A DNA stretch of 64,000 nucleotides from contig CBDCWT010000040.1 of NCBI GenBank assembly GCA_965223305.1, positions 1 through 64,000 on the forward strand. The letters are read 5' to 3'. Position numbers and translations under genes: made by a program. Shown here in pieces: positions 37,919-46,200 of the stretch; positions within the stretch are counted from its first letter, which is position 1; every line of letters starts with the position of its first letter. The notes under the pieces are model-generated. The model saw only the letters and a list, made by a program, of their open reading frames with translations. It did not search any database and was not told the DNA's origin. This stretch comes from CBDCWT01 sp965223305 (lineage in GTDB: Bacteria; Planctomycetota; Planctomycetia; Pirellulales; Pirellulaceae).

Positions 37919-38475
37919 TGAAAGCCCCGCTGGGGCTGTTGTGGTTAGGTTACTCGAACAGTTGACCCTGTCCCTTGTCCCAGTTTTCCTGCTCGCGAAT
38001 GTATCGGCGCACGGCAGCCTCATCGCGGCCAACCGTGCTCACCCAATATCCCGGCGCCCAAAAGTGGAGTCCGGTCATTCGCCGCTCGTTAAGCAGTTCC
38101 CGATGGACTCGCACAGCGCTTTTCCCTTTCAGGAACCCGATTATGAACGACACCGAGTATTTCGGCGGAATCTTGAGACACGCATGCACGTGATCCGGCA
38201 TCGCGTGCCCCTCAAGCAATTCAACTCCTTTCTGCTGACACAGATCCCGCAAAATCCTCCCTACCGCAGAACGCAACTTGCCGTAGATCACCTTCCTACG
38301 GTACTTTGGGATAAACACGATGTGGTATTTGCACTCCCACGGACGTGCGACAAAGATTCGAACGTTTCCATGCGCTCGTTCTCCTTTGCCCAGCGGGGCT
38401 CTCGGAGAAGGAGCGTATTTTATTCACGCCGGATCGGCAGAGCCTATCAGGGTCGCACGGCCATAGGCCGTGGGT
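37862..38475 (-). mobile_element. IS200/IS605-family insertion sequence (about 615 bp)
   Basis: Each end carries the same subterminal hairpin (CCACGGCC-ATA-GGCCGTGG at 37864-37882; CACGGCC-ATA-GGCCGTG at 38456-38472), the hallmark of single-strand IS200/IS605 transposition. A second hairpin (GCCCCGC-CAA-GCGGGGC, 37892-37908) and AGCCCCGCTGGGGCT follow at the left. There are no inverted terminal repeats, as expected. Exact ends are estimated. The element sits in the last codons of the WD40 kinase gene. Confidence 0.8.
37950..38405 (-). CDS. tnpA: IS200/IS605 transposase TnpA (Y1 HUH)
   Basis: The Y1-transposase signature is complete: FIPKYRRKVIYGKLRSAVGR, the HUH pair in GHAMPDHVHACLKIPPKYSV, and the catalytic Tyr in VGRDEAAVRRYIREQ near the end. 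A frame from the ATG at 38318 omits the usual N-terminal WECKYHIV. Translation upstream in the same frame gives RAHGNVRIFVARPWECKYHI with no ATG, so initiation may be at CTG near 38405 or the start has been lost. Length with the extension (about 150) fits TnpA. No TnpB is present. Confidence 0.8.
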   Translation of the reverse strand, partial: PRAPLGKGERAHGNVRIFVARPWECKYHIVFIPKYRRKVIYGKLRSAVGRILRDLCQQKGVELLEGHAMPDHVHACLKIPPKYSVSFIIGFLKGKSAVRVHRELLNERRMTGLHFWAPGYWVSTVGRDEAAVRRYIREQENWDKGQGQLFE

Positions 38476-38598
38476 TTAGCACGGACTAAAGGGACTCGCA
38501 AGTCAGCGCTCTCATTCAAAGCGTTGCTTCGTTTCACCATGCGTTATGACTCGGTGGCGCGGTTCGCGTCAGATTCCTAGTCTCCTTCTCGTTTGGGC

Positions 38599-40055
38599 CT
38601 AGCGGCGTGTTGATTTGTAGCCAAACCGTGGATGCGAGTCGCTTCAAGCGGCGCGCGGGTCGAGCGCGATTCTGTCGTCGGTCGAGGTCGCGCGGCGCGT
38701 GATGAAGCGTTGTAACCTCTCACAGCAGATCCGCATGGATAAATAGATAAAACAAAGCCTCTCGGTAAGCACGGTGAAGTATCTCGGCTTGCCTGCTCCA
38801 GTCGGTGAGCGCATGATCCGTCCCAGGTTGAACGCCATCGCTACCGTGAGATAACGCTTCTGGACCTTCTCGATCCCGCGAAGCCAAGTTCGAGGAGCTC
38901 CGCCGATATCACATAGATGAGCGAACGTCCACTCGACGCGTTCACTTCGCAATCGCTGCAGGCGCCGACCCCGGGTGCCGAGCGTGTTGCGTCGATTACG
39001 ACGATAGGCTGCCTCGCGACGGGGCGGCTTGTTTTTCCATGAACGACGCTTCTTCCGCCGAGGTTCAGGAATGTACGTCCGTTGATGGGATTCGTTCTGC
39101 ATTCGATCAAGTGAGTCTTCGCTGTGATAGCCCTTGTCAGCGACAACTTCTTCGATCTCGCAGTCGGTCTGCGCTTGGTTGAGATGCGTCTGCGCGGACG
39201 TCACCGTGTCATCGATCGTCATCGTATCACCGCAGTCGCCGTGGTAGATCTCCGCAGCGATGATGATTTCCGTCGTCAGGTCGATGGCGTGTTCAGCCTT
39301 GTATTTCAAGTGTGTGCGACCATCCTTCATCTTCCCGATACGAGAGTCTGGATCCGTGTTGCTGACCCATTCTTCGTTGCGAACCTTCTTCTCTCGCTGC
39401 TTCTCAAACCGCCGCAGCTCCTCATCGTCTGGATCGCTGTTGCCCGTCTCTTCTTCGTATAGTTTGCGGAGATACTCTCGCCAATCGTCGCCCGTATCAT
39501 GACGGACGATGGACTTCATCGAAGCATTCGCTTCCAAGTCCGTGGCGTCCACGGCGATCGTCTTACCCTTCAGCAGTCCCTTCTCTTTCGCTGCCGCCAA
39601 TACAAGCTCGAATGCCAGCTGATGGACCTCCATCGGCAGCCGTTCTCGCGTCAACGACAGAGTGCTGTGATCTGGAGTCGACTCACCGGGAGCGAAACCT
39701 AAGAAGCGGGCCAAGGAGCGGCTGTCTTCACAACGCCAGGCGATCCCTCGTTGGCTGGAGATGTCCTCGAAGTAGCCAATAAAGATCATTCGGAAGTAAA
39801 CGCCCGGAGGCAGCCCTCGACGTCCCGTCCTCTGATAGTAAGGCTCGGCCGCCGCTTCCAGCTTCCGATCGAAATCAATCTCAGCAAGCAGTTCATTCAG
39901 CCGAAAGGCGTTCGCGGCCCCTTACCCAGCTTACTCGTCGACACCCAGAAGCTATCCTGATGCTCGCTACGCCGTCGTCCCAAAGTCATCGCAACGCCTC
40001 CATTCGTGTTGCGACTAGAATAGCGCCATTTCGGAGAAAATCAACACGCTGCTAG
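38599..40055 (-). mobile_element. IS5/IS1182-like insertion sequence (about 1.45 kb)
   Basis: The ends carry 18-bp inverted repeats CTAGCGGCGTGTTGATTT (38599-38616) and AAATCAACACGCTGCTAG (40038-40055), with one mismatch. CTAG at both outer edges may be a 4-bp target duplication, as seen for IS5-type elements. One transposase gene fills the interior. A solo copy of one end lies at 7126, and a related end at 54565. Confidence 0.8.
38644..39989 (-). pseudogene. IS5/IS1182-superfamily DDE transposase, one frameshift
   Basis: The main frame (38644-39789) contains the DDE transposase core: GKTIAVDATDLEANASMKSI, HAIDLTTEIIIAAEIYHGDC, EEVVADKGYHSEDSL and the C-terminal VEWTFAHLCDIGGAPRTWLR. The N-terminal part starts at ATG 39989 (MTLGRRRSEHQDSFWV) in another frame, and RLNELLAEIDFDRKLEAAAE resumes the main frame after a one-base loss near 39905 (TTTCGG). 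Restoring one C gives a full-length protein of about 445 residues. The right-sized IS with intact ends suggests recent insertion. Confidence 0.8.
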
Positions 40056-40234
40056 CGCATCAATGGGGCCAACGACACTCGGCAGGGCGAGATGATGCCA
40101 GCCTGTAAGGAGGTATGTGTCCCCGGCGGGAATCCATGCACTGTTCTAATTGGACAGTCAAGAGTAGGATTCACCATGGGCGGCATATGCCGTTGTGATC
40201 GCAAAGGGATTTCGGCTTGCTGTCTACGGTCAGG

Positions 40235-41011
40235 ATGGCACTCATGAGAGAACGTGTTGATGATCAGTGGGAGGGACTTGTAGATCACGACGGAGAGCCT
40301 ATTCGGCAACAACAGAGCCGTCAGTCGCGGCTATGGCGCTTCGTTGCCACAATCGGACAGAAACTGCGGTTGTCAACGATAGCTCTACTCGCGTTCTTCA
40401 GTGGCCTGAGCATGTTAGTATCCAATATCGATAGGATCGCGAGCGTATTTCTTCGTCCAACCGCTGATCCCGAGGTCGTCGACTTCCGCTTCAGTGACGA
40501 AGATCGTGGGCCGGGCACGCTCACACTTTACGTACACAACCGAGGAAAGGGCCTGGCAGCGTTCAAATCGGCTTGGCTCAAAGTGAACAGACGATGGCAC
40601 TTGATGGGTCACGGTGCATATGAAACCGGGATTGCTGAGGTCACAGGCAGCTATCTGCTACCGGCTCCTAGTCAGGACGGTCACTCGAGATGCGAGATGA
40701 GTTGGAATCTCGAGCCAAGCAAGGCTGAAATCATCGAGTTGACATTGTCCGACGCGAGTCAACTGACAGTGATAGAAGGCCAGTTCGTACTTGAGTACGG
40801 ACACTCGGGGAAGACGATTGAAACTCCGACTTTTCAGATTCAGTGGCCCTCGAATTTTCGATGGGTGTACCCGGCGGATGCAGCCGGAAAGCAGCACTTT
40901 GACCGAGTAATGGATCACAACAGACGTGTCTTCGATGAGCTGTCGGAGAATCCGAACTTGCGCAGAAACCGGCAGCTGAAAGAGAGTATGAGCGTCTCCC
41001 GGAGCATCTAA
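40235..41011 (+). CDS. Hypothetical single-span membrane protein
   Basis: 258 residues from ATG 40235 (ATG 40244 and TTG 40217 are alternatives). It has a charged N-terminal tail, one membrane helix (LSTIALLAFFSGLSMLVSNI, about residues 47-68) and an exported beta-rich domain (FSDEDRGPGTLTLYVHNRGK, ETGIAEVTGSYLLPAP, GQFVLEYGHSGKTIETPTFQ). No family recognised. It stands alone, just after the IS5-like element. Confidence 0.6.
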   Translation: MALMRERVDDQWEGLVDHDGEPIRQQQSRQSRLWRFVATIGQKLRLSTIALLAFFSGLSMLVSNIDRIASVFLRPTADPEVVDFRFSDEDRGPGTLTLYVHNRGKGLAAFKSAWLKVNRRWHLMGHGAYETGIAEVTGSYLLPAPSQDGHSRCEMSWNLEPSKAEIIELTLSDASQLTVIEGQFVLEYGHSGKTIETPTFQIQWPSNFRWVYPADAAGKQHFDRVMDHNRRVFDELSENPNLRRNRQLKESMSVSRSI

Positions 41012-41350
41012 GAAGCCGGCGGATCATCCTCTACCACCTCGGTCCGCGCCACCCAGCCACCAGCGTCTACCAGCAAAACCACGCCGAGACGCTGCATTGC
41101 TGAAACGTGCCGCCAAGGAAGGCAACCGACCGGCTGGTCATGCTGCCACCGTGCCGCTCTACACGGACACGGCTGATGCGCCGATGTTGGTCGCTCATAT
41201 GCGTAAATGTGCGTGCTCGACTATCGACTCCCAGTTGGATAAACTGCCGGTGCAATCCCCGTTCGCACCGAATGTTCTGGCGATTATTCAGGGGTCCGAC
41301 ACCGAAACATCTCCACATCAGTTCTGAAATGGCCGAATACACAAAATCGC

Positions 41351-41596
41351 TTGACGATGAATTGGACTGGAGTCTACTCGGTCAACTTCCTCCGCTTCTG
41401 GTTTCTCGATTCAGTGGCGTACTACTATCAAGTGAAACTTCGCGGGATAATGGAGAGTATTCGCGATCGGCTCCGAGATCGACACAAGGAGGAAACAATC
41501 TACGGTGTTGAACAGATTAGTATCATTGGAAAACAGCGCGTGACACAGTCACAATTCCGACGAATCATGATTGCCTTTTTCAACCATTTGAGCTGA
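41351..41596 (+). CDS. Small hypothetical protein, weak support
   Basis: 81 codons of plausible composition (GVYSVNFLRFWFLDSVAYYY, IRDRLRDRHKEETIYG, RRIMIAFFNHLS) in an otherwise empty 670-base gap. No ribosome binding site or family is evident. The surrounding 41012-41683 holds nothing else I can support. Confidence 0.3.
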   Translation: MTMNWTGVYSVNFLRFWFLDSVAYYYQVKLRGIMESIRDRLRDRHKEETIYGVEQISIIGKQRVTQSQFRRIMIAFFNHLS

Positions 41597-41683
41597 CTGC
41601 ACCCTGCTCTGCGGAGTGTTCCGTGCGTATACTTCTAGTCCATTGGGCAGAGTATTCTTGGCGCACAGAAAGGGGCAGATGTT

Positions 41684-42052
41684 ATGAAGTGCTATTTCCA
41701 TCATGAGAAACTCGAGGTCTACCAAATCGCGATTGAATTCGTGGCATGGACAGAGTGTCTACTTGAGAGTTGTCGAGGCAAAGCCTCTTCGGCCAAGCGG
41801 CACCTCGAGGAGGCATCGGCAAGCATTCCCAACAACATTGCTGAGGGCAACGGGAAATGGTCGAAGCGAGACCGCAAGAGATTCTTCGAGATTACACGCG
41901 GTTCCGCGCTCGAATGTGCGAGTTGCCTCGATGTCCTGGTCGCGCGACGGCGCGTCGATCAACCTCAAATCGCGCCGGGGAAGGAAAAGCTCCACAGCGT
42001 GGTCAACATGTTGACAAGGATGGTCAAGAATCTCTCGACGGACCAATCATAA
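41684..42052 (+). CDS. Four-helix-bundle protein (S23/Avd-like family)
   Basis: 122 residues from ATG 41684. It has the family signature: YHHEKLEVY-like opening (FHHEKLEVYQIAIEFVAW), HLEEASASIPNNIAEGNGKW, RFFEITRGSALECASCLDVL, and LHSVVNMLTRMVKNLS. The family comprises small basic four-helix bundles found as intervening-sequence proteins in 23S rRNA genes and as accessory (Avd) proteins of diversity-generating retroelements. No reverse transcriptase or rRNA is in the window, so its partner is unknown. The 3' two-thirds and the downstream tract are duplicated at 13107-13433. Confidence 0.85.
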   Translation: MKCYFHHEKLEVYQIAIEFVAWTECLLESCRGKASSAKRHLEEASASIPNNIAEGNGKWSKRDRKRFFEITRGSALECASCLDVLVARRRVDQPQIAPGKEKLHSVVNMLTRMVKNLSTDQS

Positions 42053-42397
42053 AGCAAGTTGGTCGTCCTCCAGCAGCTCCCTTTTTCCCGCAGCTTCCAG
42101 AGCAGGACCAGGACCAAGAGCAGGACCAGGAAACGGGACATTTACAGGTGTCCGCGCGTCGAAGCAAGATCCACGAACTGCAACCGGTGAATCGATCGGT
42201 GCGACTCACCGTTATGAATGGTCGCCGAACGTGTCAGCGACTCATGGACGTTGGCCGTGACCGTCTGCCCTTCGCAACTCCTGTGGGCGCAACCGACGCT
42301 GTTTGCGGGTGTAGTTGCGCGCTCATGACCAACCGTCAGTGGTCACAGACATTCGAGCTGCTAACTCGCTTCGGGATCGACCGGCTTTACGCAGCGA
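42053..42397. repeat. Intergenic region with GGACCAGGACCA tract and short dispersed repeat
   Basis: 42097-42137 holds CCAGAGCAGGACCAGGACCA followed by AGAGCAGGACCAGGAAACGG. 42274-42297 holds CTTCGCAACTCCTGTGGGCG followed by CAACC, shared with 15217 and, more loosely, 11287. No gene seen. Confidence 0.6.
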
Positions 42398-44347
42398 TCA
42401 GCAGAGGCGGCCCTCGGCTTGTGGGCCCATTTGTGACTCGACCATCTCGCGGTACTTGCCGTCGGCCGCGAGTAGCGCGGTATGGGTACCCACTTCAAGC
42501 ACGCGCCCCTCGTCCAATACCACGATCCAGTCCGCTCGCGTCACCGTGCTCAGCCGGTGAGCGATGATGAACGTCGTGCGATTGGTCGTCAGCGTCTGCA
42601 TGCTCTGCTGAATCAGCTGCTCGCTCTGCGTGTCAAGGTTGCTCGTCGCCTCGTCGAATATCAGCACCCGGGGATCGGCCAGAATCGCGCGGGCAATCGC
42701 AAGGCGCTGCCTCTGTCCTCCGCTTAGCTTGACCCCGCGCTCGCCAATCACCGTGTCATAACCGTCCGGTAACTCGCAGATAAACTGATCGGCGTTCGCC
42801 ATCCGGGCCGCCGCCCGCAAGTCGCTCGGCGTGGCGTCGCGATTGGCATAGCCGACGTTGTCGGCGACCGTGCCGTCAAACAGAAAGACATCCTGATCGA
42901 CGACCCCGAGCAAGTTGCGGTAAGTCTCAACGTCATACTGTTTGAGGTCGATCCCGTCCAAGAGGAGACGCCCCGCAGTAGGATCGTAGAACCGTGCCAC
43001 CAAATTGCAAAGCGTCGTCTTTCCGGCGCCGCTGGGACCGACCAACGCGATCATCTCACCCGGCTGTACTTCCAAATCAACATTGTGCAGAGCCCAACCC
43101 GACGTACCGGGATAGCGGAAGCTGACTTGCTCGAATTGAACCCTGCCTTCAATCTCCCGTCTGCTGACCTTGGCCGCCGTCGCGGTCGGCACCATCTCCC
43201 GCGGCTCCTCGAGTAAATCGAGCACGCGGTCAAGTGCCGACAAGCCGTTTTGAAACGCCGCGGCGCTCTGTGCCAGCACCGCCAGCGGGTCTAACAACAT
43301 CAACATGTAGACAAGAAACATCACTAGATCGCCAACCGTCAGAACCCCGGAAAGGACCTGCCGGCCGCCGTACAACATCAACCCCGCAGCAGCCAACGGC
43401 GTAATCACCGCCCACAACAATTCAATCGCCCGGGTGAGCCACCAGTTCTTCAACTGCATGCGGGCCAGGAAGTGGCTGTTCCGCATAAACCGCGCTGTCT
43501 CGCTCCGCACACGGCCAAACCCGCGGACCACGCGCATGCCGCCGAATACCTCGGTGACCGACGCATCCACTTCCTTGCGGAAAGCTCGCACGTCACGATG
43601 ACGAGGTCGAATCCGAGTGATCCAAGCGCGATGCGTAAAGTACACCAAGGGCATCACGAGTAAGGAGCCGAGCAGTAATCGCCAATCCACGAAGGCCAGT
43701 ACAGCGAGGCTGCCCACCAGTTGAACTACCGCTCGCCAAGGGTTGTAGAGCATGGCAAACACCAGCTCACCCACGCTGGCCGCCTCTTCGCGCAAGAAAC
43801 TGGAAGCTCCGCCGGACTTCAATTCGTAGACCCTGTGGAGTGGCAGGCGGGAAATATGCTCAAACAACCGCTGGGCAACCGAGAGCTGCACCCGCCAGGA
43901 TGCGCGGGTCGCATACCAACGACCCCAAATGTGGATCAATGACTTGCACCACGAGATGGCCAGCACGGCGACGACGCCCAGCACCAGTAGCTGCCAACGG
44001 TCGGAAGGCAGACCCCGAGCTGTGAGAGACGCAGGAATCGGCCTGCCGTTCAACACGTAGTCGATCAAGCCCTTGGTAGCAGCAGGCGAAACCAAGGCCA
44101 TCAACGTAGCCACTGTGAGCGTACCCAGCGCGAAGCTGATCGCGATCCATTGGCCTTTGACCAACCACAGATACTCCCGCACCAATCTTCCAAAAGAGCG
44201 TTCCCGCGGGCGCTGATGGCGGGACGGGCCCGCTGACGGCTCAGGCTTGTCGGTTGTTGTCGCGGCCGTCTGCTTGCGTCGATCCTGCAGGGTATGGAGG
44301 TATTCTTGAAAGCGACGTCGGCTGGATGTGGAGGTGTTTCTTGTCAA
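42398..44347 (-). CDS. ABC transporter, fused permease and ATPase (MsbA-type exporter)
   Basis: 649 residues. The start is TTG 44347, as no ATG lies before the first membrane helix. A basic leader of about 65 residues is followed by a six-helix exporter permease (GQWIAISFALGTLTVATLMA; LVLGVVAVLAISWC; LLLGSLLVMPLVYF) and an ATPase with Walker A GPSGAGKTT, signature LSGGQRQRLAIARAIL, Walker B VLIFDEATSNLD and H-loop IIAHRLSTV. Half-transporters of this kind act as dimers exporting lipids, peptides or drugs. The substrate is not evident from its neighbours. Confidence 0.9.
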   Translation of the reverse strand: MTRNTSTSSRRRFQEYLHTLQDRRKQTAATTTDKPEPSAGPSRHQRPRERSFGRLVREYLWLVKGQWIAISFALGTLTVATLMALVSPAATKGLIDYVLNGRPIPASLTARGLPSDRWQLLVLGVVAVLAISWCKSLIHIWGRWYATRASWRVQLSVAQRLFEHISRLPLHRVYELKSGGASSFLREEAASVGELVFAMLYNPWRAVVQLVGSLAVLAFVDWRLLLGSLLVMPLVYFTHRAWITRIRPRHRDVRAFRKEVDASVTEVFGGMRVVRGFGRVRSETARFMRNSHFLARMQLKNWWLTRAIELLWAVITPLAAAGLMLYGGRQVLSGVLTVGDLVMFLVYMLMLLDPLAVLAQSAAAFQNGLSALDRVLDLLEEPREMVPTATAAKVSRREIEGRVQFEQVSFRYPGTSGWALHNVDLEVQPGEMIALVGPSGAGKTTLCNLVARFYDPTAGRLLLDGIDLKQYDVETYRNLLGVVDQDVFLFDGTVADNVGYANRDATPSDLRAAARMANADQFICELPDGYDTVIGERGVKLSGGQRQRLAIARAILADPRVLIFDEATSNLDTQSEQLIQQSMQTLTTNRTTFIIAHRLSTVTRADWIVVLDEGRVLEVGTHTALLAADGKYREMVESQMGPQAEGRLC

Positions 44348-44378
44348 TGGCGTTTGCCCAACCTAGGACGAGGAGTCT

Positions 44379-44720
44379 CTACGCTTTGAACCGGTACCCG
44401 ATGTACGGAACCGATTGAATGTAGTCGCGAAAGAACCCCAGCTTGTCACGCAGAGAGCTGATGTGGTTGTCCAGCGTTTCGACAGTCACGGGATGGCGCG
44501 CCGTATTAACGGCGGCAGTAATTCGTTCGGGCGTGTATGCATAGTAGGGCTTCTCTGCCAGAAACGCCATGATGCGGTACTCGATGGGGTCCAACCAAAT
44601 CGTCTCGCGCCCCAGCTTCATGCGGTACGACCAAGCACCCGCCCGTTTTTCCGGATGGACGCGGACCTCTTGGTCACCCAGCGACAAAGTGCGCACGTCA
44701 ATCGATTGAGTGTTGATCAT
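44379..44720 (-). CDS. Stand-alone winged-helix (OmpR-type effector domain) protein
   Basis: 113 residues, essentially only a Trans_reg_C winged helix: WLDPIEYRIMAFLAEKPYYA, ITAAVNTARHPVTVETLDNH, ISSLRDKLGFFRDYIQSVPY, then IGYRFKA, the classical C-terminal hairpin. There is no receiver domain. It follows the DUF1501 gene by 4 bases on the same strand, so it is probably co-transcribed with the PSD1/DUF1501 pair and may regulate that operon. Confidence 0.75.
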   Translation of the reverse strand: MINTQSIDVRTLSLGDQEVRVHPEKRAGAWSYRMKLGRETIWLDPIEYRIMAFLAEKPYYAYTPERITAAVNTARHPVTVETLDNHISSLRDKLGFFRDYIQSVPYIGYRFKA

Positions 44721-44724
44721 CTCT

Positions 44725-46197
44725 TTAGCCGAGGATCTTGTTTACGACGTGCGCTTCGTTCACGCCTGTCAGTTTCTGATCCAACCCTTGGAAGCGAAAG
44801 GTTAACCGGTTGTGGTCGATTCCGAGTTGATGCAGGATGGTTGCGTTCAGATCTCGGACGTGAACTGCGTCGTCTTCGAAACGAGTCGTCTTCTGCCCAT
44901 CACGATCGACGATGTTGTAGCTGTAGTCGTCCGTTTGACCGTGCACGATTCCGCCTTTGATTCCACCACCGGCGAGCCAAGCCGTAAAACAACGGGGATG
45001 ATGATCGCGTCCGTAGTTCGTCGCACTCTGCCGGCCCTGGCAGTAGACAGTTCTACCAAACTCGCCGCTTAGAACGACCAACGTCTCTTCGAGGAGCCCC
45101 CGCCGCTTAAGATCTCTCAGTAACGCGGCAGCTGGCTGGTCGATATCGTAACACTGACCGCGCATCTTCGGCGGCAGCTCGGCATGATGGTCCCAGCCGC
45201 GATGGTAAAGCTGGACGAAACGCACTCCTCGCTCAACCATCCTCCTCGCCAACAAGCAATTGCGGGCGAACGAACCACTCTTACTGACCTCGGGGCCGTA
45301 CAGGTCGAGAATGTGCTGCGGCTCTTGCGCGATGTCCGTTAGCTCCGGCACCGAAGCTTGCATGCGAAACGCCATCTCCTGTTGGGCAATGGTCGTCTCG
45401 ATCTCCGGATCCCCGATCTCGCGCGCGTGTTTTTGATTCAGCTGCGTGACAAGGTCGAGCATTCGGTGGCGCGCGGCGCGGCTGACTCCACGTGGATTAG
45501 ATAAAAACAGCACGGGATCTCCAGCCGGTTGAAACAGGACCCCCTGGTGCCTGGAGGGCAAGAAACCCGTACCCCACAGACGGGCGTAGAGAGCCTGCAC
45601 GTTACGCTTGTCACCCGTCCAAAACGCCGAACTCAGCACGATGAAGTCAGGCAGGTCCCGATTGAGCGACCCTAACCCGTAGCTCAACCACGCCCCAAGA
45701 CTTGGCTTGCCCGGGATCTCGGAGCCGGTGCAAACGAGCGTTTTCCCAGGGTCGTGGTTGATCGCATCGGTGTGCATCGACTTGATCAAACAGAGATCAT
45801 CGACAACGCTCGAGAGATGCGGTAACAACTCGCTCATGAAGATCCCACACCTGCCCTGACGCGTGAACTTGAAGAGCGACGGCTGGATCAAGTGTAGCTT
45901 TCCGCGAGTCATCGCGGTCACGCGCTGACCATCCCGGACCTCGTTGGGCAACGGCTGTTTGAATTTCTCAGCGAGATTCGGCTTGTAGTCGAACAGATCC
46001 AACTGGCTGGGCGCACCGGCCATGAAAAGGAAGATCACCCGTTTCGCGCGAGGCTTAAAGTGCGGCAGGCCACCCACGTTCGCGCTCGCCGAGGGAGCGA
46101 CGAGCGAACCCAGCACTGCGGCACCCAGCCCGCTGCCGGCGCGATTGAGAAACCGGCGCCGTGACTGAATCGACTCGTACAACTGCAGCGGGTTCAT
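44725..46197 (-). CDS. DUF1501 protein with Tat signal
   Basis: 490 residues. It has a twin-arginine signal (SRRRFLNRAGSGLGAAVLGS). The DUF1501 fold (alkaline-phosphatase/sulfatase-like) shows FLFMAGAPSQLDLFDYKP, GKPSLGAWLSYGLGSLNRDL, GEFGRTVYCQGRQSATNYGR and DHHPRCFTAWLAGGGIKGG. In planctomycetes it is nearly always encoded next to a DUF1549/DUF1553 protein, here 3 bases upstream. The enzymatic role is unproven, and the pair is often linked to polysaccharide use. Confidence 0.9.
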   Translation of the reverse strand: MNPLQLYESIQSRRRFLNRAGSGLGAAVLGSLVAPSASANVGGLPHFKPRAKRVIFLFMAGAPSQLDLFDYKPNLAEKFKQPLPNEVRDGQRVTAMTRGKLHLIQPSLFKFTRQGRCGIFMSELLPHLSSVVDDLCLIKSMHTDAINHDPGKTLVCTGSEIPGKPSLGAWLSYGLGSLNRDLPDFIVLSSAFWTGDKRNVQALYARLWGTGFLPSRHQGVLFQPAGDPVLFLSNPRGVSRAARHRMLDLVTQLNQKHAREIGDPEIETTIAQQEMAFRMQASVPELTDIAQEPQHILDLYGPEVSKSGSFARNCLLARRMVERGVRFVQLYHRGWDHHAELPPKMRGQCYDIDQPAAALLRDLKRRGLLEETLVVLSGEFGRTVYCQGRQSATNYGRDHHPRCFTAWLAGGGIKGGIVHGQTDDYSYNIVDRDGQKTTRFEDDAVHVRDLNATILHQLGIDHNRLTFRFQGLDQKLTGVNEAHVVNKILG

Positions 46198-46200
46198 CCC

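Noticed and set aside
41684..42137. Diversity-generating retroelement (Avd-like protein plus repeats)
   Set aside because: No reverse transcriptase and no template/variable repeat pair with A-specific differences were seen.
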